A stretch of 5,212 nt of DNA, taken from contig QOAL01000055.1 in the NCBI GenBank assembly GCA_003978135.1, positions 1 to 5,212 of the forward strand, given 5' to 3'. The notes under the pieces were generated by a model. The model was given only the letters and a program-made list of their open reading frames with translations. It was not told the DNA's origin and searched no databases. Below, piece after piece: positions 1 to 5,212 of this stretch. This stretch comes from Thermodesulfatator sp. (GTDB lineage: Bacteria > Desulfobacterota > Dissulfuribacteria > Dissulfuribacterales > QOAL01). The translations under genes were made by a program, and so were the position numbers. How positions within the stretch are numbered: position 1 is the stretch's first letter; every line of letters starts with the position of its first letter.

Positions 1-1
1 G

Positions 2-124
2 GGAACCATTCTGGCCTACGGTACTCCAGAAGAACTGAAGAACAAGTACCATCCTCCCGGAGTGGAAAATCCCACCATGGAAGATGCCTTCATCACACTG
101 GTGGAGATGCAGGAAAAACCATGA
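2..124 (+). CDS. ABC transporter ATP-binding protein, C-terminal end (partial, 5' end outside window)
   Basis: This is the last 40 codons of a gene that begins upstream, ending in TGA at 122-124. The visible peptide opens GTILAYGTPEELKNKY and continues ENPTMEDAFITLVE. The first part matches the region after the H-loop in drug-export type ABC ATPases, where a 'G.i.a.Gtp.eL' strand and helix follow the nucleotide-binding core. The second part matches the family's usual closing 'sLEDvFi.L' helix. Walker A, Walker B and the signature motif must lie upstream, so they cannot be checked. The next gene starts inside this gene's stop codon (ATGA, 121-124), which implies translational coupling. Two ABC-2 permeases follow directly, so this subunit probably energises that pair, as YbhF does for YbhS/YbhR. 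Family assignment is firm; the exported substrate is unknown. Confidence 0.9.
   Translation, partial: GTILAYGTPEELKNKYHPPGVENPTMEDAFITLVEMQEKP
111..114 (+). promoter_or_regulatory. Ribosome binding site for first ABC-2 permease (start choice)
   Basis: AGGA lies 6 nt before the ATG at 121, inside the end of the ATPase gene, which supports that start and coupled translation. A second candidate is AGAGGG at 125-130, 8 nt before an in-frame ATG at 139. Starting there would shorten the permease by 6 residues. I favour 121 because of the ATGA overlap, but the sequence alone does not exclude 139. Confidence 0.55.
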
Positions 125-1275
125 AGAGGGCCCATGGCATGAACACAGAGACCCGTAGCGCAGGCCGAACCAGAGTCCTGGGGCTCATAAGAAAGGAGGG
201 CTACCAGATACTTCGCGATCCCTCGGCAATCGGGATTGCCTTCCTTCTGCCCGTGGTCCTGCTGATAATTTTCGGATACGGCGTCTCCCTTGATGCTGAA
301 CATGTCCCGGTAGGCCTGGTAATTGAAAATCCCGGACCAGAGGTCAGTCAATTCATAAGCGGTTTCTATCAGAATGAATATTTCCAACCCATGACCTTTG
401 ATTCTATCCAGCTGGCAGAACAGGCACTCATGGAGCGAAAAATTGCTGCCATAATCTGGACCAGGAGCAATTTCGCCAGGACATTACTCAGCAGCTCTAA
501 TTCTCCCATAGGTGTCATAGTGGACGGGGTGGATGCAAACCAGGCCAGAATCATAAAGGGATATATCATGGGGGTTTGGATAAAGTGGCTTGGACAGTAT
601 TCCAGATCCAAAGGAATGGACCTTAAAATCCCCGTAGTTGTAAAACACAGGATCTGGTTCAACTCAGCAGTAAGAAGCCGGAACTTCCTGGTTCCCGGGC
701 TCATCGCCGTTATAATGACCCTTATAGGAGGAATGCTGACTTCCATGGTGGTTGCAAGGGAATGGGAAAGGGGCACCATGGAGGCGCTTCTTGTCACACC
801 TGTCAGGAAAAGGGAGATTATCCTGGGTAAAACTATTCCATATTTTGTCCTGGGCATGGGAGGAATGGCTCTTTCCGTGGCAATGGCAGTATGGCTCTTT
901 CATGTCCCTTTCAGGGGCTCCTTCATGGCCCTTACAGTTTCATCTGCCCTGTTCATGCTCACTGCAATAGGCTTGGGCCTTCTTATATCAGTTGCTGCCG
1001 GGAGCCAGTTTGTGGCAGGACAGATAGCCATAGTAATAACCTTTTTGCCTGCCTTCATGCTCTCAGGATTCGTGTTTGATATTGGCTCCATGCCCGCCCC
1101 CATACAGGCCCTTACCCATTTAGTTGCGGCAAGATATTTTGTAAGTATTCTCCAAACCCTATTCCTGGCCGGGGACAACTGGCATATCTACCTGGAGAAC
1201 TGGCTATGGCTTGCAGGCATGGCACTGTTCTTCTTCATGGTCATCAGGAAAAAGCTTCACAAGAGACTTCAGTAA
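121..1275 (+). CDS. ABC-2 type transporter permease, first subunit (YbhS-like)
   Basis: This 384-aa protein is an inner-membrane subunit of an ABC exporter. A cytoplasmic N-terminus leads into a first membrane segment at about residues 36-55 (FLLPVVLLIIFGYGVSL). A large extracytoplasmic domain follows at about 58-187, then five further hydrophobic segments at about 189-211, 238-260, 268-293, 297-320 and 361-376. This is the standard six-helix ABC-2 (ABC2_membrane_3 type) plan, and the length is normal for the family. The conserved cytoplasmic coupling motif sits after the second helix at 213-228 (REWERGTMEALLVTPV), and a conserved SGFVFDI..MP segment at 315-325. It overlaps the ATPase stop codon and is followed 18 nt later by a second, different permease. 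The two probably form a heterodimer, as YbhS and YbhR do. Relatives export drugs or other amphipathic compounds, often with a HlyD-type adaptor; the substrate here is not deducible. The frame is intact. Confidence 0.95.
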   Translation: MKRAHGMNTETRSAGRTRVLGLIRKEGYQILRDPSAIGIAFLLPVVLLIIFGYGVSLDAEHVPVGLVIENPGPEVSQFISGFYQNEYFQPMTFDSIQLAEQALMERKIAAIIWTRSNFARTLLSSSNSPIGVIVDGVDANQARIIKGYIMGVWIKWLGQYSRSKGMDLKIPVVVKHRIWFNSAVRSRNFLVPGLIAVIMTLIGGMLTSMVVAREWERGTMEALLVTPVRKREIILGKTIPYFVLGMGGMALSVAMAVWLFHVPFRGSFMALTVSSALFMLTAIGLGLLISVAAGSQFVAGQIAIVITFLPAFMLSGFVFDIGSMPAPIQALTHLVAARYFVSILQTLFLAGDNWHIYLENWLWLAGMALFFFMVIRKKLHKRLQ

Positions 1276-1283
1276 GATGAGAC

Positions 1284-1287
1284 GAGG
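1284..1287 (+). promoter_or_regulatory. Ribosome binding site of second ABC-2 permease
   Basis: GAGG lies 6 nt before the ATG at 1294, in the 18-nt gap between the two permease genes. It supports the ATG at 1294 as the start. No promoter or terminator fits in this gap, so both permeases should be on one transcript. Confidence 0.6.
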
Positions 1288-1293
1288 CGGTTC

Positions 1294-2403
1294 ATGTTAA
1301 GAAGGATTATCGCATTAACCATCAAGGAATTCATAACAATCCTTAAAAACAAAAAGAGCCGCATGGTCCTTATCATTCCTCCTGTTGCCCAGATCATAGT
1401 ATTCGGGTATGCAGCCAGTTTCGATCTGAACAATGTACAGATCGGGATATATAACGAGGACCCGGGGATGGCCTCAAGGGAGCTGATCGGACGTTTTCAG
1501 GGCTCCAAGACCTTCAAGATTGTAAAATATCTTTCAAATGATACAGAAATCCCTCCTCTCATAAACCTAAGAAAGGCCATAGCAATTTTGCATTTTCACA
1601 GAAACTTTACCAGGGACATGTCCAAGGGGAAACCGGGCCAGCTTCAGGTTATCCTGGACGGCAGGAACTCCAACAATGCCCTGATAACTCTCAACTACAT
1701 CCATACCATTGTAGCTGACTTCAATCGCACTTGGGCCCTTGAGAAACAGGGCAGAACGGCCCCCGCCAGGCTGGTGGTACGTTCATGGTTCAACCGGATG
1801 CTTGACTCCCACTGGTTTATAATACCGGGTATCGTGGCCCTTTTGACCATTGTGGTCACACTGGAGGTTACAGCCCTCTCGGTTGCCAAGGAGCGGGAGG
1901 CAGGCACCTTTGACCAGCTTCTGGTCACCCCGATGACACCCTTTGAAATACTCGTGGGCAAGTCCCTGCCCGGCCTGATAATAGGAACCCTTGAGGGCAC
2001 CTTCATAATACTTGTAACTGTATTCTGGTTTGATATTCCACTCAGGGGCAATATTCTGGCACTTTATACCGGTCTGTTTACCTTTCTTCTCTCTGCAATC
2101 GGCATAGGTCTCATGATCTCCTCCATTGCCGTAACGCAGCAGCAAGGCCTCATGGGCGCATTCATGTTTCTCGTACCCGCAGTAGTTCTTTCAGGATTTG
2201 CCACCCCTATTTCCAACATGCCTCATTTTGTCCAGCAACTCACCCTCCTGAATCCAATGAGATATTTCCTTGTCATAGTCAGATCCGTTTTTCTCCAAGG
2301 TGCATCCTTTGACCTCCTCTGGATGCAATATGTACCAATGGCAATAATAGGCATCCTATCCCTGGCCATTGCAGGAAGTCTTTTCAGGAAAAGGATGTAT
2401 TAA
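1294..2403 (+). CDS. ABC-2 type transporter permease, second subunit (YbhR-like)
   Basis: This 369-aa inner-membrane protein has the same plan as the preceding gene. It has a first hydrophobic segment at about residues 24-42 (MVLIIPPVAQIIVFGYAAS), an extracytoplasmic domain at about 45-172, and further membrane segments at about 174-196, 224-246, 253-278, 286-304 and 343-363. The family coupling motif is KEREAGTFDQLLVTP at 199-213. The SGFATPISNMP loop at 300-310 and NPMRYFLVIVR at 320-330 are also typical of ABC-2 drug-export permeases. Corresponding segments in the upstream permease (FGYGVSLDAEHVPVGL, REWERGTMEALLVTP) show the two are paralogous but far from identical, consistent with an obligate heterodimer. 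It is the last gene of the operon: the stop is followed by 159 nt of non-coding sequence. Class is very secure; substrate is unknown. Confidence 0.95.
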   Translation: MLRRIIALTIKEFITILKNKKSRMVLIIPPVAQIIVFGYAASFDLNNVQIGIYNEDPGMASRELIGRFQGSKTFKIVKYLSNDTEIPPLINLRKAIAILHFHRNFTRDMSKGKPGQLQVILDGRNSNNALITLNYIHTIVADFNRTWALEKQGRTAPARLVVRSWFNRMLDSHWFIIPGIVALLTIVVTLEVTALSVAKEREAGTFDQLLVTPMTPFEILVGKSLPGLIIGTLEGTFIILVTVFWFDIPLRGNILALYTGLFTFLLSAIGIGLMISSIAVTQQQGLMGAFMFLVPAVVLSGFATPISNMPHFVQQLTLLNPMRYFLVIVRSVFLQGASFDLLWMQYVPMAIIGILSLAIAGSLFRKRMY

Positions 2404-2410
2404 AGCAGAA

Positions 2411-2422
2411 TCGTAAACGCTT
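2411..2422 (+). promoter_or_regulatory. Near-palindrome GTAAACGCTTAC (possible operator, weak)
   Basis: This 12-bp inverted repeat has GTAA/TTAC arms around a central CG, with one mismatched pair, 7 nt after the permease stop. A central CG flanked by A/T arms is reminiscent of LacI/GalR-family operators. Twelve imperfect base pairs can easily occur by chance, the symmetry does not extend outward, and no adjacent regulator gene is visible. Confidence 0.15.
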
Positions 2423-2479
2423 ACAAAATTTCTTCTCACATTCCCTCTTATTTCAAAAAACTTTCCCCCTTAAAACACT
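2418..2479 (+). terminator. Candidate Rho-dependent termination region (C-rich, no G)
   Basis: This 62-nt stretch contains 20 C and not a single G on the + strand, starting 15 nt after the operon's last stop codon. C-rich, G-poor, unstructured RNA is the known hallmark of Rho utilisation sites. No strong intrinsic terminator is visible after the permease genes, so a Rho-type stop is a reasonable inference. It cannot be proved from sequence, because rut sites lack a strict consensus. Confidence 0.35.
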
Positions 2480-2486
2480 GTAGGTC

Positions 2487-2513
2487 AAAAATTGGCATTT
2501 ACGGCCCTTTTTT
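2487..2513 (+). terminator. Weak hairpin followed by T-run (doubtful intrinsic terminator)
   Basis: An A-run (2487-2491) and GGC (2494-2496) can pair with GCC (2504-2506) and the T-run from 2508. This leaves two mismatched pairs and a 7-nt loop. Only three G:C pairs hold it, far weaker than the terminator at 4998-5028. It might help end the exporter transcript, but it could equally be chance A/T tracts. Confidence 0.2.
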
Positions 2514-2546
2514 TGCTGTATCACCACTGACACTAAAGGATCTCAC

Positions 2547-2553
2547 AGGGGGA
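2547..2553 (+). promoter_or_regulatory. Strong ribosome binding site for the 803-aa secreted protein
   Basis: AGGGGGA ends 9 nt before the ATG at 2563. It fixes the start there, which matters because this start gives an unusually long region before the signal-peptide hydrophobic core. The next in-frame ATG would be at residue 371. Confidence 0.75.
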
Positions 2554-2562
2554 AAAGACGAA

Positions 2563-2745
2563 ATGATTAGAAATTACCATGATTTTCAGCTTGTTATCAA
2601 AAAACATGGCATAATAGACAAAGGCAAAAGTCAGACACATCGAAGGAAAAAACAAATTCTTTTTCTTAACTTTTTTTACCCGGCCTTTTGGTACCTGTTT
2701 TTCCTGACATTTTTTGTCCTTTCGTCTGGAGCATCATGTCTTGCA
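2563..2745 (+). other. Signal peptide with extended n-region (residues 1-61)
   Basis: The hydrophobic core is rich in Phe, Leu and Tyr (FLNFFYPAFWYLFFLTFFVL) and follows a 31-residue hydrophilic, positively charged segment. Cleavage after A61 is plausible because the Fn3 strand begins at once (ATATVSW). An uncleaved N-terminal membrane anchor is the alternative. Confidence 0.75.
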
Positions 2746-4974
2746 GCCACTGCCACGGTATCATGGGATAAAAACCCTGAGCCTGACATAAAGGGTTACA
2801 AGATTTATTACGGAACCAGCAGCGGTAATTATGACAACAACATATGGATAGACTCTCCAGATCAGACATCTTATGTCTTCGATAATCTGCAGGAAGGAAA
2901 TACCTACTATTTTGCAGTTACTGCTGTGGATCTTGCCGACCAGGAGTCAGAGTTATCAGACGAGGTAAGTAAGGCCATACCAATCAGTAACCACGCACCA
3001 ACTGCTTCTTTCACCGCAGATCCTGTCTCAGGTACGTCACCACTTGATGTGTCCCTGGATGCCAGTGGATCCAGTGATCCTGATGAAGGAGATACCCTGT
3101 CCTATGCCTGGAATTTTGGCGATGGTTCTACAGGAAGCGGTGTAAGCGTATCCCATACATTCCAGGATCCGGGCTCATTCACTGTTACACTGACAGTTAC
3201 TGACAGCCATGGGCTTTCCGATACCAAAACACTTACCATAGCAGCTGAAGAAAACCAGAAGCCAAAGGCCGAGTTCTCCAGCAACAAGACCCAGGCCTTT
3301 GTACCCGCAGACTTTGAGTTTGATGCCTCTGCCTCCAGCGACCCTGACGGCCATATCACATCCTATGACTGGGATTTCGGGGATGGTTCAACAGGCAGTG
3401 GACAGACGGCAAGTCATGTCTTTGACACTGAAGGCTCATATACTGTCTCACTGACTGTTACCGATGACAAGGGTGCCACCGATTCCACGAGCATTACCGT
3501 CACGGCAATAAAGGGCTACACATACACATGGAAGATCGGAGAAGGCAGTGATGCCCAGAAGAAAGGCGTTACAAAGGATACCCACATAAATGTAAACTCG
3601 GAAAATTACAGTTCCTCCAGCCTGCTCCGTATCTATACATGGCCGAGTTCAGAGCCTGCAAACTCCATAATAATGAAGTGGGATCTCGGTTTCCTTCCCC
3701 AGGGCAGTGAAATAAAATCTGCCGACCTGAAGCTCTACATGGCTGAGATGGAAGGAGATGGCGGAGACGACACTGTGAACATTTCTGTCCACAAGATAAT
3801 AAATGTCGACCCGGTAGTAGAGGCATGTACTGGAATGACCTATGACGGCCAGAACCAGTGGACACCAAACAGCGTGAGAAATGATGGTGTGCCCATGGCC
3901 CAGGGAGACATTGACCAGGCAGAAGACACAAAAGCCGTGAACAAAAGCCCGCAGTTCATAACATGGAATGTTACAAAAATAGTTCAGCAGTGGCAGGAGA
4001 ACCCGGCTGAAAACTTCGGGCTTCTGCTCAACCCCGGCATGGATTCTTCATCAGATACCAATCGCTACTTTGCATCCAGCGAATACGATGACGAAACCAA
4101 AAGGCCTGAACTCGTGATTACCTTTGTGACCCCCGAGCCATTAAACAGCCCTCCAAGTGCAAAAATATCTGCATCTGCCCTTCAGGGTCAGGCGCCTGTC
4201 ACCATAGACCTCAGCGGTACCCAGTCTACTGATCCAGACGGCAGCATAACGAGTTATCACTGGACCATTGACAACGGAGCTCAGCATGATGGACCTGAAT
4301 GGAACTATGAATTCACCGAGGCAGGTACCTTCCATGTGACCCTGACGGTGACAGATGACAAGGGAGCTACAGCCACAGACAGCATAACCATCACCATCAG
4401 CGAAAACTCAGCTCCTACTGCTGACATACAGGCTGACAAGCTCTCTGGCAAGGCGCCGCTTACCGTGAACCTCGATGGTTCTGGCTCAAATGATTCCGAC
4501 GGAGAGATCACATCCTGGTCCTGGAACTTTGGCGACGGCGACACAGCCCAGGGCCAAACGGTATCTCACGAATTCTCAGCAGGCACCCATGAGGTTACTC
4601 TTACTGTAACTGACAACAACGGCGCCACTGGCACGGCCACTGTCACAATAGATGTGGAGAGTAACAGTGCGCCAGTTATCACGGATTTCCATGCTGACAA
4701 GACCAATGTCGACAATCCTCCGTGGAAGATCACATTCTATGGAACCGCCACGGACGAAGAGGATGGTACTCCTGAACTCAGCCTGGATTTTGGTGACGGC
4801 AACACGGCAGATACCCTGCCTGCCCAGCACACCTATTCCAAGTCCGGGACCTATGAGGCTGTACTGACGGCTACGGACAAAGATGGAAACTCTGTGAACA
4901 AGACCTTGACAATAGTAGTTGAAAACAAGGCACCTGGAAAACCTACCAACGTCAAGGTTACCCTGAACCAATAA
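2563..4974 (+). CDS. Secreted modular protein: Fn3, PKD x2, DNRLRE/CBM96-like, PKD x3
   Basis: This 803-aa protein is predicted to leave the cytoplasm by the Sec route. Residues 1-31 are a long basic region (RRKK at 27-30), 32-55 a hydrophobic core, with likely cleavage near 61 (SCLA/AT). The mature part has an Fn3 module (about 62-140), two PKD domains (144-228, 232-315), a DNRLRE/CBM96-like domain (318-522), three more PKD domains (528-612, 616-699, 702-787) and a short tail ending PTNVKVTLNQ. PKD hallmarks are WNFGDG and LTVTD; the DNRLRE domain closes with RYFASSEY...RPELVITF. There is no catalytic domain, LPXTG, PEP-CTERM or autotransporter domain. C59 sits in a poor lipobox (GASC), so lipidation is unlikely. 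The role is probably adhesion or carbohydrate binding at the surface; this is inferred from domains, and the ligand is unknown. It has its own ribosome binding site 159 nt after the exporter genes and ends just before a strong terminator, so it is likely monocistronic. Confidence 0.93.
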   Translation: MIRNYHDFQLVIKKHGIIDKGKSQTHRRKKQILFLNFFYPAFWYLFFLTFFVLSSGASCLAATATVSWDKNPEPDIKGYKIYYGTSSGNYDNNIWIDSPDQTSYVFDNLQEGNTYYFAVTAVDLADQESELSDEVSKAIPISNHAPTASFTADPVSGTSPLDVSLDASGSSDPDEGDTLSYAWNFGDGSTGSGVSVSHTFQDPGSFTVTLTVTDSHGLSDTKTLTIAAEENQKPKAEFSSNKTQAFVPADFEFDASASSDPDGHITSYDWDFGDGSTGSGQTASHVFDTEGSYTVSLTVTDDKGATDSTSITVTAIKGYTYTWKIGEGSDAQKKGVTKDTHINVNSENYSSSSLLRIYTWPSSEPANSIIMKWDLGFLPQGSEIKSADLKLYMAEMEGDGGDDTVNISVHKIINVDPVVEACTGMTYDGQNQWTPNSVRNDGVPMAQGDIDQAEDTKAVNKSPQFITWNVTKIVQQWQENPAENFGLLLNPGMDSSSDTNRYFASSEYDDETKRPELVITFVTPEPLNSPPSAKISASALQGQAPVTIDLSGTQSTDPDGSITSYHWTIDNGAQHDGPEWNYEFTEAGTFHVTLTVTDDKGATATDSITITISENSAPTADIQADKLSGKAPLTVNLDGSGSNDSDGEITSWSWNFGDGDTAQGQTVSHEFSAGTHEVTLTVTDNNGATGTATVTIDVESNSAPVITDFHADKTNVDNPPWKITFYGTATDEEDGTPELSLDFGDGNTADTLPAQHTYSKSGTYEAVLTATDKDGNSVNKTLTIVVENKAPGKPTNVKVTLNQ
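2746..2982 (+). other. Fibronectin type III module (residues 62-140)
   Basis: The segment shows the Fn3 strand pattern: VSWDKNPEPDIKGYKIYYG (strands B-C), then YVFDNLQEGNTYYFAVTAVD (strands E-F, with the typical L.pGt.Yyf.V.A.d motif), then ESELSDEVS. It is a β-sandwich binding or spacer module and carries no catalytic residues. Confidence 0.88.
2992..3507 (+). repeat. PKD domains 1 and 2 (residues 144-228 and 232-315)
   Basis: Two tandem PKD β-sandwich repeats share the same core: ASGSSDPDEGDTLSYAWNFGDGSTGSG and its counterpart with SSDPDGHITSYDWDFGDGSTGSG, each ending in LTVTD plus a D/S-rich turn. FGDGSTGSG is identical in both while codons differ (for example gatggttctacaggaagc against gatggttcaacaggcagt). 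The duplication is therefore old or the motif is under selection. Confidence 0.93.
3514..4128 (+). other. DNRLRE/CBM96-like domain (residues 318-522)
   Basis: This module sits between the two PKD blocks. Its features are an opening D-T-HINVNSENYSSSSLLRIY, then NSIIMKWDLGFLPQGSEIKSADLKLYM, a central ACTGMTYDGQNQWTPNS segment, the WNVTKIVQQWQENPAENFGLLL strand and a closing RYFASSEYDDETKRPELVITF. This order matches DNRLRE-type β-jellyroll domains, some of which bind polysaccharide (CBM96). It holds the only cysteine outside the signal peptide (C422), so no disulfide is possible within one mature chain. Confidence 0.82.
4144..4923 (+). repeat. PKD domains 3, 4 and 5 (residues 528-612, 616-699, 702-787)
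   Basis: Three more PKD repeats follow the DNRLRE domain. Repeat 4 keeps the canonical WNFGDG (654-659) and LTVTDNNGATG. Repeat 3 keeps STDPDG and LTVTDDKGATA but reads WTIDNG (567-572) in place of WNFGDG. Repeat 5 has LDFGDG (741-746) with Leu for Trp and LTATD for LTVTD. Asp-rich turns in all of them could bind calcium, as in other PKD proteins; that is inference. Confidence 0.88.
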
Positions 4975-4997
4975 TCCTCCTGATAAAACAGAGAAAT

Positions 4998-5028
4998 AAA
5001 AAAGGCCCGGTTTAACCGGGCCTTTTTT
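4998..5028. terminator. Bidirectional intrinsic terminator
   Basis: Stem GGCCCGGT (5004-5011) pairs perfectly with ACCGGGCC (5015-5022) around a 3-nt loop, TTA. Six A precede it (4998-5003) and six T follow (5023-5028), so each strand gives a G/C-rich hairpin followed by a U-tract. It lies 23 nt after the 803-aa gene's stop and 16 nt past the stop of the convergent minus-strand frame, so it probably ends both transcripts. Confidence 0.95.
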
Positions 5029-5044
5029 ATTGCCGGATGATTCA

Positions 5045-5212
5045 TCACTTAACAAAATCGGGACAACCAGAGAGGTAATCCCTTAGCGGATAACTGACCA
5101 TGGTGTCTTGCAGCAGCTCCCCTGAGCAAGCGATTACTGGGTGTTTCAGATACAAGGCGGCGGGTGCGTACTCCCTGTGCTTCAGGTGCCCGCTAACGCC
5201 GCAGATGCACTG
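5045..5212 (-). CDS. C-terminal end of an unidentified convergent gene (partial, 5' end outside window)
   Basis: On the minus strand one frame is open from the window edge for 55 codons, to TGA at 5047-5045. The other two minus frames hit stops within the first ten codons. The visible peptide starts QCICGVSGHLKHREYAPAAL and ends with SYPLRDYLSGCPDFVK. I do not recognise the family. It has four cysteines (a CxC near the window edge and two more), a basic HLKHRE patch and no obvious membrane segment. Evidence for a real gene is positional: the stop lies 16 nt before the arm of a terminator that works in this direction, giving a normal tail-to-tail arrangement. A 55-codon open stretch alone could arise by chance several percent of the time. 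A decayed gene remnant is the alternative. Confidence 0.55.
   Translation of the reverse strand, partial: QCICGVSGHLKHREYAPAALYLKHPVIACSGELLQDTMVSYPLRDYLSGCPDFVK

Noticed and set aside
369..857. Minus-strand open frame of 162 codons opposite the first permease
   Set aside because: It lies entirely inside a well-supported ABC-2 permease gene and has no ribosome binding site or recognisable domain. The same applies to the other antisense and out-of-frame open stretches in 664-1178, 1695-2145, 3102-3359 and 3569-3931.
2492..2516. TTGGCA followed by TTTGCT, resembling a sigma-54 promoter (-24 GG, -12 GC) upstream of the 803-aa gene
   Set aside because: The GG and GC elements are 21 nt apart instead of the 12 that sigma-54 requires, so the spacing rules it out.
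2492..2522. Possible sigma-70 promoter: TTGGCA and TGTATC
   Set aside because: The spacer is 19 nt and the -10 element matches only half the consensus. A promoter for the 803-aa gene probably lies in this region, but I cannot place it.
2404..2562. Riboswitch such as a cyclic-di-GMP (GEMM) aptamer in the leader of the surface-protein gene
   Set aside because: I looked for the conserved GEMM core and for a stable paired leader. Neither is present, and most of the region is G-free and cannot form G:C stems.
2725..2742. Lipoprotein signal (cysteine C59 in SSGASC)
   Set aside because: The -3 position is Gly rather than Leu or another large aliphatic residue, and a signal peptidase I site after A61 fits better.
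2992..4923. Recent tandem duplication or recombination hot spot among the PKD repeats
   Set aside because: Although protein motifs repeat, codons differ throughout and I see no long identical DNA stretch. These are old, diverged repeats.
4576..5055. Minus-strand open frame of 159 codons with an ATG near 5055
   Set aside because: It runs through the strong terminator and then antisense to PKD domains 4 and 5. The frame reflects codon bias of the real + strand gene.

Overview
The window reads as a piece of a moderate-GC Gram-negative bacterial chromosome. My best guess is a deltaproteobacterium in the broad sense (Desulfobacterota). This rests on the style of the large secreted protein: an Fn3 module opening ATVSWDKNPEPDIKGYKIYYG, followed by PKD repeats and a DNRLRE-type domain. 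I know that combination best from sulfate reducers and Geobacter-like genomes. It is a guess from protein style, as no rRNA or marker gene is present.

Layout: (1) Bases 2-2403 hold the distal part of an ABC-2 type export operon on the + strand. It contains the last 40 codons of an ATP-binding subunit, then two different ABC-2 permeases of 384 and 369 aa. The first permease starts inside the ATPase stop codon (ATGA overlap) and the second follows after 18 nt. The ATPase plus a permease pair matches the YbhF/YbhS/YbhR arrangement. A periplasmic HlyD-type adaptor would be expected upstream, outside the window. (2) Bases 2404-2562 are a 159-nt intergenic region. It contains a 62-nt stretch with no G on the + strand, which is a candidate Rho loading region, a small near-palindrome, a weak hairpin with a T-run, and the ribosome binding site of the next gene. 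(3) Bases 2563-4974 encode an 803-aa exported modular protein: signal peptide, Fn3, PKD, PKD, DNRLRE/CBM96-like domain, PKD, PKD, PKD, and a 14-residue tail. No enzyme domain is visible, so it is probably a cell-surface or secreted adhesion or carbohydrate-binding protein. (4) Bases 4998-5028 form a near-perfect intrinsic terminator with A- and T-tracts on both sides, so it can work in both directions. (5) From base 5045 to the window edge, a minus-strand reading frame stays open for 55 codons. It is probably the 3' end of a convergent gene that shares the terminator.

The transporter genes clearly work together as one export complex. The modular surface protein looks like a separate transcription unit with its own ribosome binding site, and nothing in the sequence ties it functionally to the exporter. 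I see no mobile element, CRISPR array, tRNA or rRNA, and no convincing previously undescribed system. The points most worth a second look are the architecture and abrupt C-terminus of the 803-aa protein, the G-free intergenic stretch, and the unidentified convergent gene.
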